Shown in pieces: positions 21,891 through 34,765 of a DNA stretch of 64,000 nucleotides. The stretch spans positions 9,734,001 to 9,798,000 of the forward strand of contig NC_135032.1 of assembly GCF_051020975.1 (NCBI RefSeq), read 5' to 3'. Under the pieces are notes generated by a model that saw only the letters and a program-made list of their open reading frames with translations, made no database searches and was not told the origin of the DNA. Made by a program: the position numbers and the translations under genes. The stretch comes from Osmia lignaria lignaria (lineage: Eukaryota; Arthropoda; Insecta; Hymenoptera; Megachilidae). Each line of letters starts with the position of its first letter. Positions within the stretch are counted from its first letter, which is position 1.

Positions 21891-24800
21891 CTTTCTCTAG
21901 GGTGTCCTTTTTCCTCGTCTCGGGTTTTCCTAGTCCTTTTGATCCTTGGTCTAGGCAACAGACATCGAAGATCGATCGATCGTGCGACGGAATGAAAGCC
22001 AGCCAAAGAGTCCTCTTGCGGAGAGAAATAGAGAAAGGAGCAACCTTTCGGTTTTCTTCTCCGAATCCTGCCTCCTTTCAGAAACGGACCGCTTTCTCCT
22101 TCTTATCCCTAGACCTTCCTCTTGACTTTGGAATTTTCATCTACGTACGTCCGGCGAATCTTCAACCGGATCCCTTCTCTTTATTGGACGATTCTCATTT
22201 GTTCTCTGTCATTTCGTTTCCTCTATCCTGCCCGAGCTTTTGTACCCTGCACCCTTTGCGATCGATTGTACCGGATTAAAAGATCGATCGATGATCAATA
22301 AATTCTTCTATTTTTCTTTAACGCGTTTACTACCGTGTAAACAAATGAATAAACTTTTTGGTAGAAACAGAAATTTTGCTATTTTATCCCTTTTCTCTGT
22401 TCGCCATAAAAGCTCCAAAAATTTATCGCCATATTTATTTCCATTCGACCTTTCTGTTCACCGCGAAACAGCCTATAAAGAGCAATCAACTTTTCGGGTT
22501 ATAACGAAAAATCGCGAGAATCAGCGGTCGAAACCGCGGTGAAAAAGTTCCATTTGAACAACAATAACTGTGTAATTTTCGTTCGGATGATTACAAGCGT
22601 CCTCGTGCTTCGTTCGAACGGAATAATCGTGATTACTCGTTCACCAGCTTTCGTTAACCCGTAAATTTTCACGGTGTTTATTAAACCAGCTCCAGCACCA
22701 TTTTTGTGGAATAATCTTTTTGTCGGCTAACGAGGGTTAATTATGTCGACATCGATAAAACGTTCATTAATTTTGCGATCAAAATCCGCTCGCTCATTTT
22801 TGATAGCAGGTGAATATTTATCAAAAGATACGATCAACCCTTTATCGTCTCTTCCTTTCAGAATGGAAAATTTTGATTCGAAAGCAATTCAGAAGTTTTA
22901 TACTATTCCAGAGATCGATTAGTAATTATCGTTCCCGATCGTATCGGCGTCCGGTTTGTCATCGGTTTCATCATTCAATAATGGTAACCAGTAGTTATTA
23001 GGAGTTTCCATTAAACCCGGCGACCATTCGTAATTTTCCATTTCAAGACGATAAATTCCGTGCGGCGTGCACGCTTCCGTGATCGAATCAACGATTACTA
23101 TTCTCTCACGATCGATCTAGTTGTTACTTTTCTATGGTGCGTCAGGCGATTAATCCCGTCGTCGGGGCAAGGGAAAGTGCACGGGGATGGTTTATTCCGC
23201 GAAGAGGACGATTTATTTCACGATCATGAATATAAACGCGACTCGCCGGATACGTCGAAATACGCGGCAATCACGTCAAACGAGACTGAATATTCATACG
23301 CGAGCTACTCCTGCCTCTATATATCCTTTCGGAGATGCTAAACGAGCCACCCCCTCGATTTTCGATGGTTAACCACCGGATAGAAACACGCCCTCTGCGA
23401 TCAGAGAAGAACTAGAAGGATAAATAATTTTTAATAAAAAGAGATTGATATATCTTTCAAGTACAAAAGTGTTGAAAAATCTACCCCCGAAAAAATATTC
23501 CATGAAAAATTCAATGTCTTCGGGGGAAATCCATTACTCTCGTATCCCAGCGTTGTTTCCTCCGCCGTTCAATAGGGGATTCGTTTTATTAATCTATTTG
23601 CACTTCCGTCCAATATCGACGGGGTCGTGGCTAATTCCCGAATTAATCTGCATCGATGCAAGCTGCGTTAGTTTACGGGGCGCCGCAACTTTCCATTCGT
23701 TATCGCGGCTCGTTTTGTTCCTCGTCGAACCAGGCTCGAGGGGTTGCAAGCACGAAACCGATAACGACGGATTCGGTGGTGTAATGAAAAGGGGAAAAAG
23801 AAACGCAAGGAAATTCGACATGCCGGATTCAATCGAGGATCCTCCAATCTTTCGAGGACTCTTCTCTTTCTTCATCGAAACGGGGTGAACAGAAACAAAA
23901 CCTTTATAAGTAAATAATTCATCAGAAATTATTGTTTGATTATCTATCTACAAATATTCCATAACACCTCTTCCTTTTTATTAAAATTTTCTATACAAAA
24001 GTATTTCTATTCACCCCTTTTCAAAGTATGAATATTTCAGAATAATATTTTTAATTACCGTGCGCGTATTTAATGTGAAAGCGCGTTAATAAAAAATGAG
24101 AGAAATTTTTGCGGAATGAATTCATTAATATAATGAAAAAGTTTAATTTATATATACGTTCTTCATATTTTAATTATGTTTTTCAAAATATAGTAGGTGA
24201 TCAAATGACTGTGTACGCGGGCAAGTAGTATATTAAAAATATAATATTGATGTTAATTATTATAACAGGTCTAATTAAAAATTTATTAAAATCGATTCCA
24301 CGAAAATATTCCACGTTTTCATCAGCGTATTGTGTGCATTTTCTAATAGAGGAACGCGTATCTGCAACCACTGGTCGGTTTATAATAAAGCAGCCAGTCA
24401 ATTTGCCGATGATCAATATGATAATCACATCGAAATCTCTTTAACAATGAAAATTGCCCGACGAAATTTTATCGGATCGTTGAAACGTGAATTTTAATAG
24501 AATAAAGTTTTTCAATCCCGCGAAAACGTACGCGTATTATCGAGGGAGAAACAAACGGGGTTTTTAGTATTTATTTCAAGGCATTTTTTTCTTGTTTTTC
24601 ATGAAAGAACATGCCTGCGCGAACGAATTACGAGGAGAATGAATGATTCTTCGAGAAGAGTTTCTCTTTCACAGGAATATTTTCCAGGGAAACCTTTGCT
24701 AATAAAACCGTGTTCCCTTCGTGCTTTCTCCCACGCTATTTGCCTTCTCTTTGCGTTACAGTAATTGTTATGTAAGCGAATTTTTTATCTCCCTCTTTCC

Positions 24801-25276
24801 TACCATCTCAATCATTCCTGCCCTTCGTTATTCATTTCCCTTAGATTCACAAACTAGCTTTTATTGATCGCCAAATTAAAAAAATTTTTATAGAAACAAT
24901 TTTATTACCATTATCCTTTTATCATATGCTGTAAAGTTAATATTATGATCCTTTATTCCTTCCTCTGAAAAATTCCGAGGATGTTTTTAGTATCTTTAAG
25001 AAGAAGCTTTGAAAAACGTAGGAAGGGCATAAGCCACGACACCACCATAAAAATGGATCGTTCAAAAATCCATAAACCCAGCATCAGCCGATGCAAATAT
25101 TGAAAATCGATCGACACGAGCTCTGGCTATACCTCCTTCCATTACACTGTTAAACGTTCGGAAAACATTCTAAAAAATTATCTCTAAAATAGTAGAAGAA
25201 ATATCAATATTCTCATGAGTAGAGTCGCACGATTTACGAGCGGGCTATATTTCTGCCAAGACTACACTCGATAGCC

Positions 25277-25296
25277 ATCAGGTCAGGGGACCTGAT
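25277..25296. repeat. Perfect 8-bp hairpin
   Basis: ATCAGGTC and GACCTGAT are separated by the loop AGGG. It lies in non-coding sequence with no associated gene. Confidence 0.5.
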
Positions 25297-25937
25297 CGTC
25301 ATTTAAATTCTGTCAGAAGCGAACGAAAGATCGTCGCTGAGAGAAGACAACTGGTTGTCGATGGTGCTATCATATCGATGAAAATAAAAAAAAAAAAATA
25401 AAAAGACAGGGGGGAGGGAAAAATTGAATACGTGCCTCGCGTTAGGATAACAGATGCCAGGGGGCTGGATCGAGGTATTTCACTCTTTGATCGGAGATAC
25501 TGGTAACCGGATCGAGTCACTTTCCGGTTCGCAACGATACCCTTGACCAGGCTGGCAGTTTCGATTTTCGAAAACCGCCGACAGAAGAGCTTTTACGCGA
25601 CCGGTTCTCCTCCTCTTCGTCGTCGTAGCTGGTTTCCGCCGACCAAGAATTATTTAACGATCGGTATTTCCTCTCGAATGGCCGGGAGATAGTATTGGCA
25701 GAGGGAGAACGTGATATCCGTATCGAATTTTAATCCAGACCTGTATCGCGCGACGTTTGACGTAAGCGAATATTCCGGTGACGACGACGGAAACGACGTG
25801 ACGTTACGGATTCTCTGATTACCCATGCTGTCTTTCGGCATTTTGTTTATAATATTTTCTACCGTGTGACGTTCCGGGAACCCTTTGCCTTCTTTACTTT
25901 GTTAGCTTTGGTTTGAATTTTAGATTGAAATTTCTTT

Positions 25938-25995
25938 TTAACCCTTGAGCAGCGGAGCCTGGGTTTCTCTCCATGGTCCGCCGTTCTGGGGTTAG
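25938..25995. mobile_element. Minimal 58-bp internally deleted copy of MITE family 1
   Basis: The left end TTAACCCTTGAGCAGCGG is followed within a few bases by the right-end sequence CTCCATGGTCCGCCGTTC and a terminal GGGGTTAG. Compared with the copy at 6817-7012, essentially the whole AT-rich interior is missing. The right TTAA has changed to TTAG. It is one of the shortest two-ended forms such an element could take. Confidence 0.6.
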
Positions 25996-26189
25996 AAGAT
26001 TTATTTTTTAAAAGTCAGGGTGACTTAAATGCATAGAGTGGAGAAATATTCAAATCTAAATGAAGGATAATAATATAATATTATTATAATAATTTTTAAC
26101 CCAAAGCTGAACAAAATTGTATACTAAGTTTTGAAAAATTTCAATCTTACCATAGGTATCATAATTCTTACCAGGAATATTGTAATTTC

Positions 26190-27130
26190 GTGATAAATTT
26201 TCCCAATAAATCCTGCAAAAAGTCAATTTCCTCCGCAGTTCTTCATTCCATTAATTTCCACGCCCTGTTCAATGTTTTCCTTTTGTTTCTGTCCATGGTT
26301 TATGGTTTCCCTTTGTTCTCGATCCTTTCAAACTTCCTCCTTATCTTTCTTCGCCTTTTTTCTTTCGTTTAACTCCTTTTTTTTTTCTCCTTTCAACTCG
26401 TTACTTTGATCCATCTATCTCCCTCCCTCTTTTATTTATACGATCCTTCTTGTTTGTTCTTTCTCTCCGTTTTAGCTTCTTTCCTTCGTTCCGTTTCACT
26501 TGTTCTTCCACCTTTCTCCTCGTTACATCGTTCTCCTTTTATCTATTTTTTTTTTATCTTGCACCTTTTTTTCTCGACGAACGAATCACTTTCTCCAACT
26601 CCTGCTCGGTAATTTGACGTACACCTCTTCTATTCTCGTTATCTTTATTTGTTCCACACGTTTCTTATCTGATCCATTTTCCGTTCGACTTCGCTTCTCC
26701 TTTTTTCCCCAGCCCGCTCGTTACTTTTATCTGCTTCCCTTTCCTTTCCATTCATCTTCAGCCCGCTCTTTTATTTTCCCTCCCTTCCGTTCGACTTATT
26801 TTTTAACCCGACTTCTCGTTATTATCTCCTCCCTCATTTTCAGTAACGTTTCATCTTTTACTTTTTTCCTTCACAAGTCCTGTTTCCTGGAAAAAGGAAG
26901 CCTCAGTTCTTTTTCCTTAGTCGACTGTTACTTAACTTCTTGCCCTCCTTCTTTAAGTTAATCGCTACTTTTTCCCTCTCACTCGGATTACAGCTCTTTT
27001 ATCAGCTTCTACTATTCCCTCAACTTTTCCCTTCTATTGTTTTAATCGATCCTTTTTTCATCCCTGTTCCTTGCCGCCATCAGCATTCATTTTATTCTTA
27101 TTTAAATCGTTCAATTTCCCTTCCTTTTTC
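26190..27130. repeat. Pyrimidine-rich tract with degenerate repeats
   Basis: For about 900 bp the plus strand is dominated by C and T. Recurrent phrases such as CAGCCCGCTC, TCCGTTCGACTT and CTCGTTACTTT are spaced roughly 50-60 bp, suggesting a decayed minisatellite. Overlapping frames of up to 153 codons arise here from the skewed composition and encode only Ser, Phe and Leu-rich sequence. Confidence 0.7.
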
Positions 27131-30100
27131 TAGAGCATTCGGCTCGTATGCAATTTTAATTGAAAAATTTATTTCGTATTCTATCACGTCCGTTTCATCG
27201 TTCTTTGAATCGCGCGAAATTTCGCAAATTTCCATCCCTTCGAAGGGAGACGATGAAATCGATAAGTTCCTGGGGTCGTTTGCACGATGTTGCGTGATAT
27301 TCCGAAATATCGCAACAATTCCCGATCTAGACAGATATTTCACGCGAAAGTCTGCCCAATGGTACTGCTCGTGTTTCGTGTAACACAGAGCTGTCGCATA
27401 AAGTGGCGGAATTAGTTGAGTCTTGAACGCCTCTAGCAATTCACCCTTGTTCGTTGAACAGTTCTTCAGATTCGAGTTCGCTACGACATCCCGTTCATTA
27501 CCTTCGTTTCTCAAGTATCTGATATAATATCGGAGAAACAGACGGGGTCAGGTGGAAATCTTCTAAATTTAAATTACAATTAAGATTTCAATTCAGTCTA
27601 CGATAGGATTTTAATAATTTTCATGTTAAAATGAATTGAAAATGAATTAAAGACCGTAAAAATTCGGCTGGTAATTGTTGCGAATTCAGGCAAGCCAGTA
27701 GGTATTCCGTAAACCGGAAGTACGCAGCCGGATTCACGTTTTGCCAGGGTTCCGGCCCGTTGAGATATTGGAGGGGCTAGTTTCCCGCGGAATTAATAAT
27801 TGCCTTTTGATGAATTGCACGCATTACACGTCCTGTTACGTGGTAAGAGTTCGGACCTCGCGGCGCCAACCGGGACGGATTAATCTTCGTGGTAACGAGG
27901 ATTTAACGGCGGCCAAACTTCCGGAAGTTCAGCGGCTCCCTTTCCGTGCAGCTTGCACCAGTCACGCGCACTCCTGCGCTGCGGGTCGCAAGCTTCTCCT
28001 GCTGCTTTTACTCTTGTTTAATTAATCGAAAATAGACGACTCGGATATCCGGTATCGACACCCCGCTCCAGACAACCCTTTCCTGACCAAATTAATTTCC
28101 TTCCAAAATTTATTGTTCAAGACGATAATCGAGTGAATAACGGTGTCACGGTTACGAGTTAATTATTTGGAATTTTTTCCCTCTCGAAATGAAAAATTGA
28201 ATTTTGAAAAACTTAAATAATAAAAGTGATATTGTTGGTAATTTTTGAAACGTTTTGAAACGTTTGCAGGTATATAACTTAAGAGGAGAAAAATGAATAT
28301 TGAGAGGGAATTGAGAGAATTGAAAATGATGGTTATATGCAAACGAATAGGGGAACTGCTGAAAAGGTAGACTTTGATGAATGAAACTGGTGGTTGGATT
28401 AAATATTGTGCGTGATTGGTGCTTTAGTGTGAATGGGTCGCTAGTGGACGAGGATGTGTCCTTTTGACTTGTGTTCGTCGGATTTTCGGATTACCTTTTG
28501 ATCCTTTTTTCATTAATGAAAATGTTTTATATGAAATACAGGCACTTCAAATCGTGTTTGTATTGTAAATAAAATAGTAACAGTTTGTGAATAAATCATA
28601 AATAGTTGAAATAAATGTAGATTCATTTTCATTTATTTTTAAATATATTAAATTCGACCGTATCATTTTTAATCATGATTATTTATATCAAGTTTAGTTT
28701 ATTCAGAGGAAAATTATATTTCTATTTATATGCAGAAATGGAAGATTGCTTTTCAGTATTAATGAGTTTGTATCGAGCACAACCTTGTCAGTGTTTAATT
28801 TCTATTAATAATTAATTTTGCATTATGTTTCTAATAACGAATTCATCAAAACATAATTTGCTTCTTCGTTCTATGAATTCAATTACAAATTACAATTGGA
28901 TGCATTTCAAAAATAGAAAATTTATCCAAAATGAATTTTTCTAAACTCCAGATCGACCAATTTGATCGATACAAAGAAATTGGAAAGTAGTCAAGAAGTC
29001 CTAAAGTTCGGTGTTAACAGAAAAAAAAGGAACGAAGAAGTAAGCAAAGTTTCAAGTGAATTTCAAAGAAAAATCATTCTAAAAATGGAAAGATCCTCTT
29101 AAAGATTTACAACTTCAGCATCGACGACATCCCATTTGTCAAGATTCCATTCTCTCTTCCGAAATCTTCAGCTGGATCCTCGGAAATGGACCCATTGGAA
29201 CCGAAATCTTTCTCCCCCTCGAAATACCCTCGTTCCGGACTCGTGTCGCGCGAAACCGTGATACTCGCGCGAGCAGATAAGATTTCACGCGCTCGAAACA
29301 CGTCGTAAAAGAAGCTCGAGAATTTCTTTTAATTTTCTTCAGCGTCTACGAAGAAAAAAAGAAAGGTACTCTTCTCTGGCAAAGAGAAGAGAGGTTAAAT
29401 TTGCTTTCGCTCGAAATCTTGCAAATGTCATGGAGTCCCTTTTGGTAAGGGCGAGGAGGACGTGCACGTTTGACGACGAGCAGAGAACGTAACTTTACGT
29501 CGGCCTTAAATCCTGAATTTCAATTTAGCCAAGAAGTTCGCGTGAATACTGAAACAGGGTTACCAGCCGTCTCGTAGCGATAGTCTTGAATTTTTGTTGA
29601 AAAATTTTCCCTCCTCAACTGTGAGCGCTGGGTGCTCGGATTAAAAGGCTTCGACGTTTCAGTGCACCCTAAACGTTTGTGCACATGCATCAGGGAAATT
29701 TAAAAGGGAATACTTTACAATGTCGTGTTTGTGTCAACACGTTACCTAATTAGAAAAATTAAAGGGTGCTAAGTTTCTCTTAATTGAAATGTCTAAGTTT
29801 TATTATTTCAATCGAGTTATAAGTTTATTTTTAATAATCATCAATTCTCTTAAAAATTTAATATAAGCTGAATTTCGAATTTTATAATCGAAAATTTAAT
29901 GGAAAAATAGGGCAGCTGATCGATGGCCAAAAAGGTACCTCCTTGGTGGGGGCAGAAATTTAACTCGCGAAGGAACGAAAGCAAGGAGGTCGAAAGATTA
30001 TAAATCGCAACTTAAGATCGCGAGATAACGTAAATCTATGGGGCGGCTTACGTAGTTGCGCTAGGCCATCGCAGCACAGAGAAATTTACTGCAGATTACT

Positions 30101-32230
30101 TGGGTTTGCAGACTTTTTTCCGACGACCGTCTTCTCATGACCCTCGACGAGCTACGAGCTACCGTTTGAACGTTCAACCACTCTATACCAGCTGAACCAA
30201 GCAATTCAGTTTTTTAAAATTTTGAATTTAATTAAAAATAAGAAAAGATGAAAATGAACATCTTGATTGTCAACTAACGTCAACTTAAGAAATAAAATTA
30301 TAATACGTCTGATTATACATTTCTTATAAATTATTTTCTCAAAATGTGAATAAAAATTTGCAAATTTTGAACTGTAAATGGACAAAATAAACTATGAATT
30401 TGGTACTGAAAAATTTATTCCTCATCCTGGAATTTAATAAAATATAAAACTATTGCTTCGAAAATAATAATCAATAAACATCCAAGTTTTTCAGTATTCA
30501 TCGACGGCAAATAATGCCGGGATATTTCTTAGAACGTGTTTCGTGTCGTATAGTTCCCTTGGAAAGAGAAGACCCTATCGATTCTCGTCTCGGAAACGCT
30601 TCGAAACGATCTCTCCGCGCAAATAGTCGCGCGTAAAAGGAGCAGCAAACAATAGATACCGAGTGAAACGCGAAAACCACTTTCCAACGCTTTCTTCTCG
30701 AGGATCGGTCCCGTTCCTTCGAGGATACCGAAGGATGCTACGCGCTGAATAATTGAGAACCCAATTTCCTCGTTGAAAAACCCGCGTATCGGACGAAAGA
30801 CACGCTTCCCCTTTTTCTTTCTCGTTGTCTACCATTTACCTGGTCGTTTCCAACGCCCCTGGTCCTCACAGCTCGTTCCTCTTTAATTTACAATCAAAGG
30901 GGTCCGATAATTAATAACGATAATGATCGATGTCATTTTGTTCAATTTCAAACCGGGAAACTTTTTAAATAAAACACCAAGGGTTGATAAAGAAATTCGA
31001 TTTTTCTCTGAGAACGGTATGATTTTTTGAAAAATTGCGGACAGGATTTTTGAAAAGACGAACGAAGGAAGTGCAGGGAACGATACGCTTTATATCCAGT
31101 TCCATCGCTTGGTTTCCGGTTAACGAGTTCAGCACGGTTCGTTAGTTTGATGCATGCGCGGCTGATTTAAAGAGGATGAGGGGTTCCGCGAAAGAGCCGG
31201 ATAATCACTATAATTGGAATATTTTTGGAAGTTTCGTAACTTTTCGAAGAGAAGGTTTTTCGAAAACGGAGTACCGATAACGAGGCTCCATTTTACTCGG
31301 ACGTGATTGAGTTTAAATTAGGAGGATCTAAATTGTTTAAATTAGAAGATGATTTTCTGAGAGATCCCCTGAAAATATTTCAAGCCCTTATAAATTTACT
31401 TGTTCAAAGTTAAAAATTTATCAAATATTTCAAAATTATAATTTTAGTTTTAAGTATCTTTTTTGGGGATGCAACATCCGGTTCTCATTAAGTTGCATCG
31501 AATTCGCAAGAAAGGAAGTCGCGTCTGCAATTACGAGCGACTTCTCTCGTCGCCTTCTAATTCCACCGTTCCTCGTATAATTGTACGTATCACGCCGCGT
31601 TTGGTTTGTTTGGGTCTCATTTGGTCTGGTCCTATAATAAACACGTCGCCGTGTTTTACCCCCGTCGCAGGATCAACGAAATTGTAGCCGGTGACCGTGA
31701 AAATTCAGTCGCGCGTTTCAGCGGAGGGTGCTCTCGACCCTAAGCGCGGAAAAACAGCGCGGCGAAACGTACGGTTGGGGTGCGGTGACGAGGGTGGGGG
31801 GATCGGTTGGCAGGGGTGGTGAAAGAAAGTGAGAGGAAAGCGAACGAAAGTAAGAGGACCGGTGAAAGTGAATGTATATATAGACGACGGGGGTTGAAAA
31901 TGGAAATAGAGGGGTACTACGAGGGGTGCAACGGACATCCTCCGGTAGGCGTGTCTCCATATTAGGTTTTAATCATTCAGGGGATGAAATTTTAGGCGTG
32001 TAGGCGTGGTAGTCTGCTCCTCTGCCGGCTACACCCCTTCCTGACCCCTTCGTTCACGTCGAACCCGCATCCCTATTTCCCTACGCACCTGCCCTTCATG
32101 CGACAACATTGAGGGTTCGAATCCTCGAGACGAGGATTTATCCCCATTTGAGGGATGAAATCTGTGCAATATGGTTTTCTTGCGATTTATCATAAAATTT
32201 GTATGAAATTTGTTATTAGGATATTGTGCA

Positions 32231-32273
32231 TTAACCATCGGACGGCGGACCATGGAGAGAGCCCCAATTTCAG
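32231..32273. mobile_element. Right-end fragment of MITE family 1, inverted
   Basis: The fragment begins TTAACCATCGGACGGCGGAC and continues CATGGAGAGAGCCCCAATTT, matching the inverted right end of the 6817-7012 copy. Similarity fades after about 43 bp and no partner end is visible. Confidence 0.55.
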
Positions 32274-34670
32274 TACACGAATTGTGACATTTAAACCAGA
32301 TTTTCTTTGCAATTCTTTCACCAAAAGGATGTACGCCGACTTTTAAACTTTATTCCCTTCCAGTTTCCTTTAACCAGTTTCCGGAAGTGTTCCGAATGGC
32401 CAGAGAGTAATAGAATGTTAGCAAACTTACTGCTGGACAAGTTTGCAGAAGTTCCTGCACCGCTGTATGTCACTCGCTATCGAAAATCGTGTATGAAGAT
32501 CCTAGAAACATCTAGCTCGTTCAACTCGGAAACCTCTACGAACTTTTGATGCATTAGAATATTGATTCTCCATTAATATTCATCTTTCGTCTGACAGCGT
32601 TCGAAATTCTTCTAAATTCTTCTTGGAGATTGACAGACAAGAATTGATATTTAATATTACAGAATTGAAATTAAATTAAATTTCCTTTAATTTCGCAAAT
32701 TTCCTAATTTCTCCGTGAATCCTTGGCCTTTTTCCGCTCAAACGATTTTCCATAGTTTCACGGAATATCAGCAGAGGGTAACTTTTACAGTAGTTCGCTC
32801 GAGAATTCACGAAACTTGAAGCTTTCCAGTTACGTGACGATTTTTCTGCGAAACTTCGAACAAGGTTTAGAGGAACGGGGGTTGAACGTTTAACAGGCAC
32901 TTTCGGATACGACGCAGTTGAAATATCTTTCTTAATTAAGAAGCTGGTCAGAGAATTTGCGAACAGGTCGAGAAAGTGGGCACGGTCGATTATTCGCTCG
33001 TGATTTCGGTGTCTATCCAGGGTATCGTGACCCCGGCGATAACGATAAAAGTCCCCGTTACATTTAAGTCGACGAAACCGCTGGCGAATTCCCTTTGTAG
33101 CCTCGAATTTAGAAGCGCGATTTGAATTCGCGAGATTGCTCCTGACCCGTACTTCTTTCGACGTATCGGTGCCGGGACGTTCATTGTAATGCTACACCGA
33201 GAAGTCGTGCTCTGACAACGGTTACAAGCAAATAATTTTCTGTTTAATCCGTGCTCTCTTCGTTGAATGCAAAATTTCCTACGACGAGATGGACTTACAT
33301 TGGAAGATTAAATGGTAATTTAAATTCATGGAAGTATTTCTCTTGGGGACACGACAAACACTCCACTCGATTCTTGTTTAAAATGTAAATAGTAATGCTG
33401 TTTCTTTTGTTAATTTACATTTACCGGTAAGAATATTTGTTGTTCTGTTAATACTAATTAAGAGGAATAAATCGAACAGCTAATTACGATGAATGCGAAT
33501 ATTAAATATTGGTGGCATAATGAATTAATTATTTAAAATTAATATGGCGAAGGTACGAAAGGGGAAAACGAAATAACAGACGGTTGAAATAGAAACAATT
33601 GTGGAAAAGAGATAAAAATAAAAAAAGTGGGATTTAGTTAGCGTAGCAATAGGGAAAGTAGGAAAAATTGCGCACGTTTGCCGACAGCGCTGAAACGGTC
33701 AGGCGCGATTCGAATTTCGCGAAATTGTCCGTCCGCATTTGCGTGGACGGGGTTCGTTTAAAGTTTAGTCGGGATTCATCCCGGTCAGGCAACAATTTTC
33801 GCTTTGAAGAGATATGGTGACGAGTCCCGACGATTATCTCGTCACGCAGCGGTGATTTCTATACGATGGCCTGGTCCGGAGGCAACATTTTTACCGGTCC
33901 AATTCCTCCTTCTCTCCCTAGGAGGACAATGGACAAATAATTCGACGAGGAATAACGAATCGTCGTTTCTCGTTCTCTAAACTGACGAGGACGTTTCGCG
34001 AAACGACGTTCCAATTGTCGCCGGAGTACTGGATCGATTCGCAACGACGATAAATTTTTAACGTAGCAGATATTTTGCGAATAAAATAAATTTTTTGTAA
34101 TTAACGCTACGGTAAATATTTTGAAATTTAATGAGATTTAGCAGAATTTTTATATTTGCGAAAATAAAATGAGTTTATAATTTAAGCTTGAAACATAGCA
34201 TCGGAACACGTAGGTACAGTCAGCTATAATTCAATGTCGTAGCTGTGACATATAGGAAGGGTATAAATCAACACATCCAAACTTTCGTGTCAAATATCCT
34301 GAGAATTTGATCTATGATGATCACCATTTATTACCAGGTGTTCTTTGTTATCTTTCGCCAGACATTGTAGAATGAATGTTGGGGAAAGCGCGCATCCCGA
34401 TGCATTATCATTTTGTAACTCGCCGGCTGTTTCACTTTGACAACGAGTAACATCGAAATATGTTCCCTGTCAGCGGGCTTTTGTTTCGATCTTAATTTGT
34501 GGTTGCCGCGTGGCGACCCATAAATTCATTTAGTCGCTGCACGAATTTTCGCCAGCTCATTGAATAGACGTATTAACAAGCTTTCCTCATTGATACGGCG
34601 TTGTTAACGTTTACCAATTAACGATCGAGTTTCGTTTTACTGGATATCAATTATTAGAATCGTCGAATTC

Positions 34671-34765
34671 TTTTAATTTGGAATTTTGAAGCTCAGAATT
34701 TTGGAATTTAAAAAATCTTGCAAACTGGAAATTTTAGAATTCTGAAACTTTAGAATCTTAGAATC
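34671..34765. repeat. Diverged relative of the GAATTTTA minisatellite
   Basis: Irregular copies of TTGGAATTTT, GAATTTTGGAATTT, GAAATTTTAGAATTCT and GAATCTTAGAATC resemble the decayed right edge of the array at 1858-2237, about 32 kb away. Confidence 0.55.

Larger units (their letters stand above)
17375..26189. other. 5' side of the gene: probable long intron, no exon recognised
   Basis: On the minus strand this precedes the LRRCT exon, ending in a T-rich tract and CAG at 17375-17376. No LRR-like reading frame was recognised on the minus strand. GC-richer islands occur at 18180-18450, 20180-20370, 21880-22290, 23040-23400, 23520-23890 and 25500-25870. Frames in them have no domain and overlap on both strands. 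Confidence 0.5.

Noticed and set aside
26500..26961. 153-codon hydrophobic frame that looks like a membrane protein
   Set aside because: It is a product of the pyrimidine-rich tract (TTT, TCT and CTT codons) and lacks real helix structure or homology.
32113..32123. GGTTCGAATCC, a perfect tRNA B-box sequence
   Set aside because: The T-arm stem does not pair properly and no A-box, anticodon arm or acceptor stem is found at the right distance on either strand.
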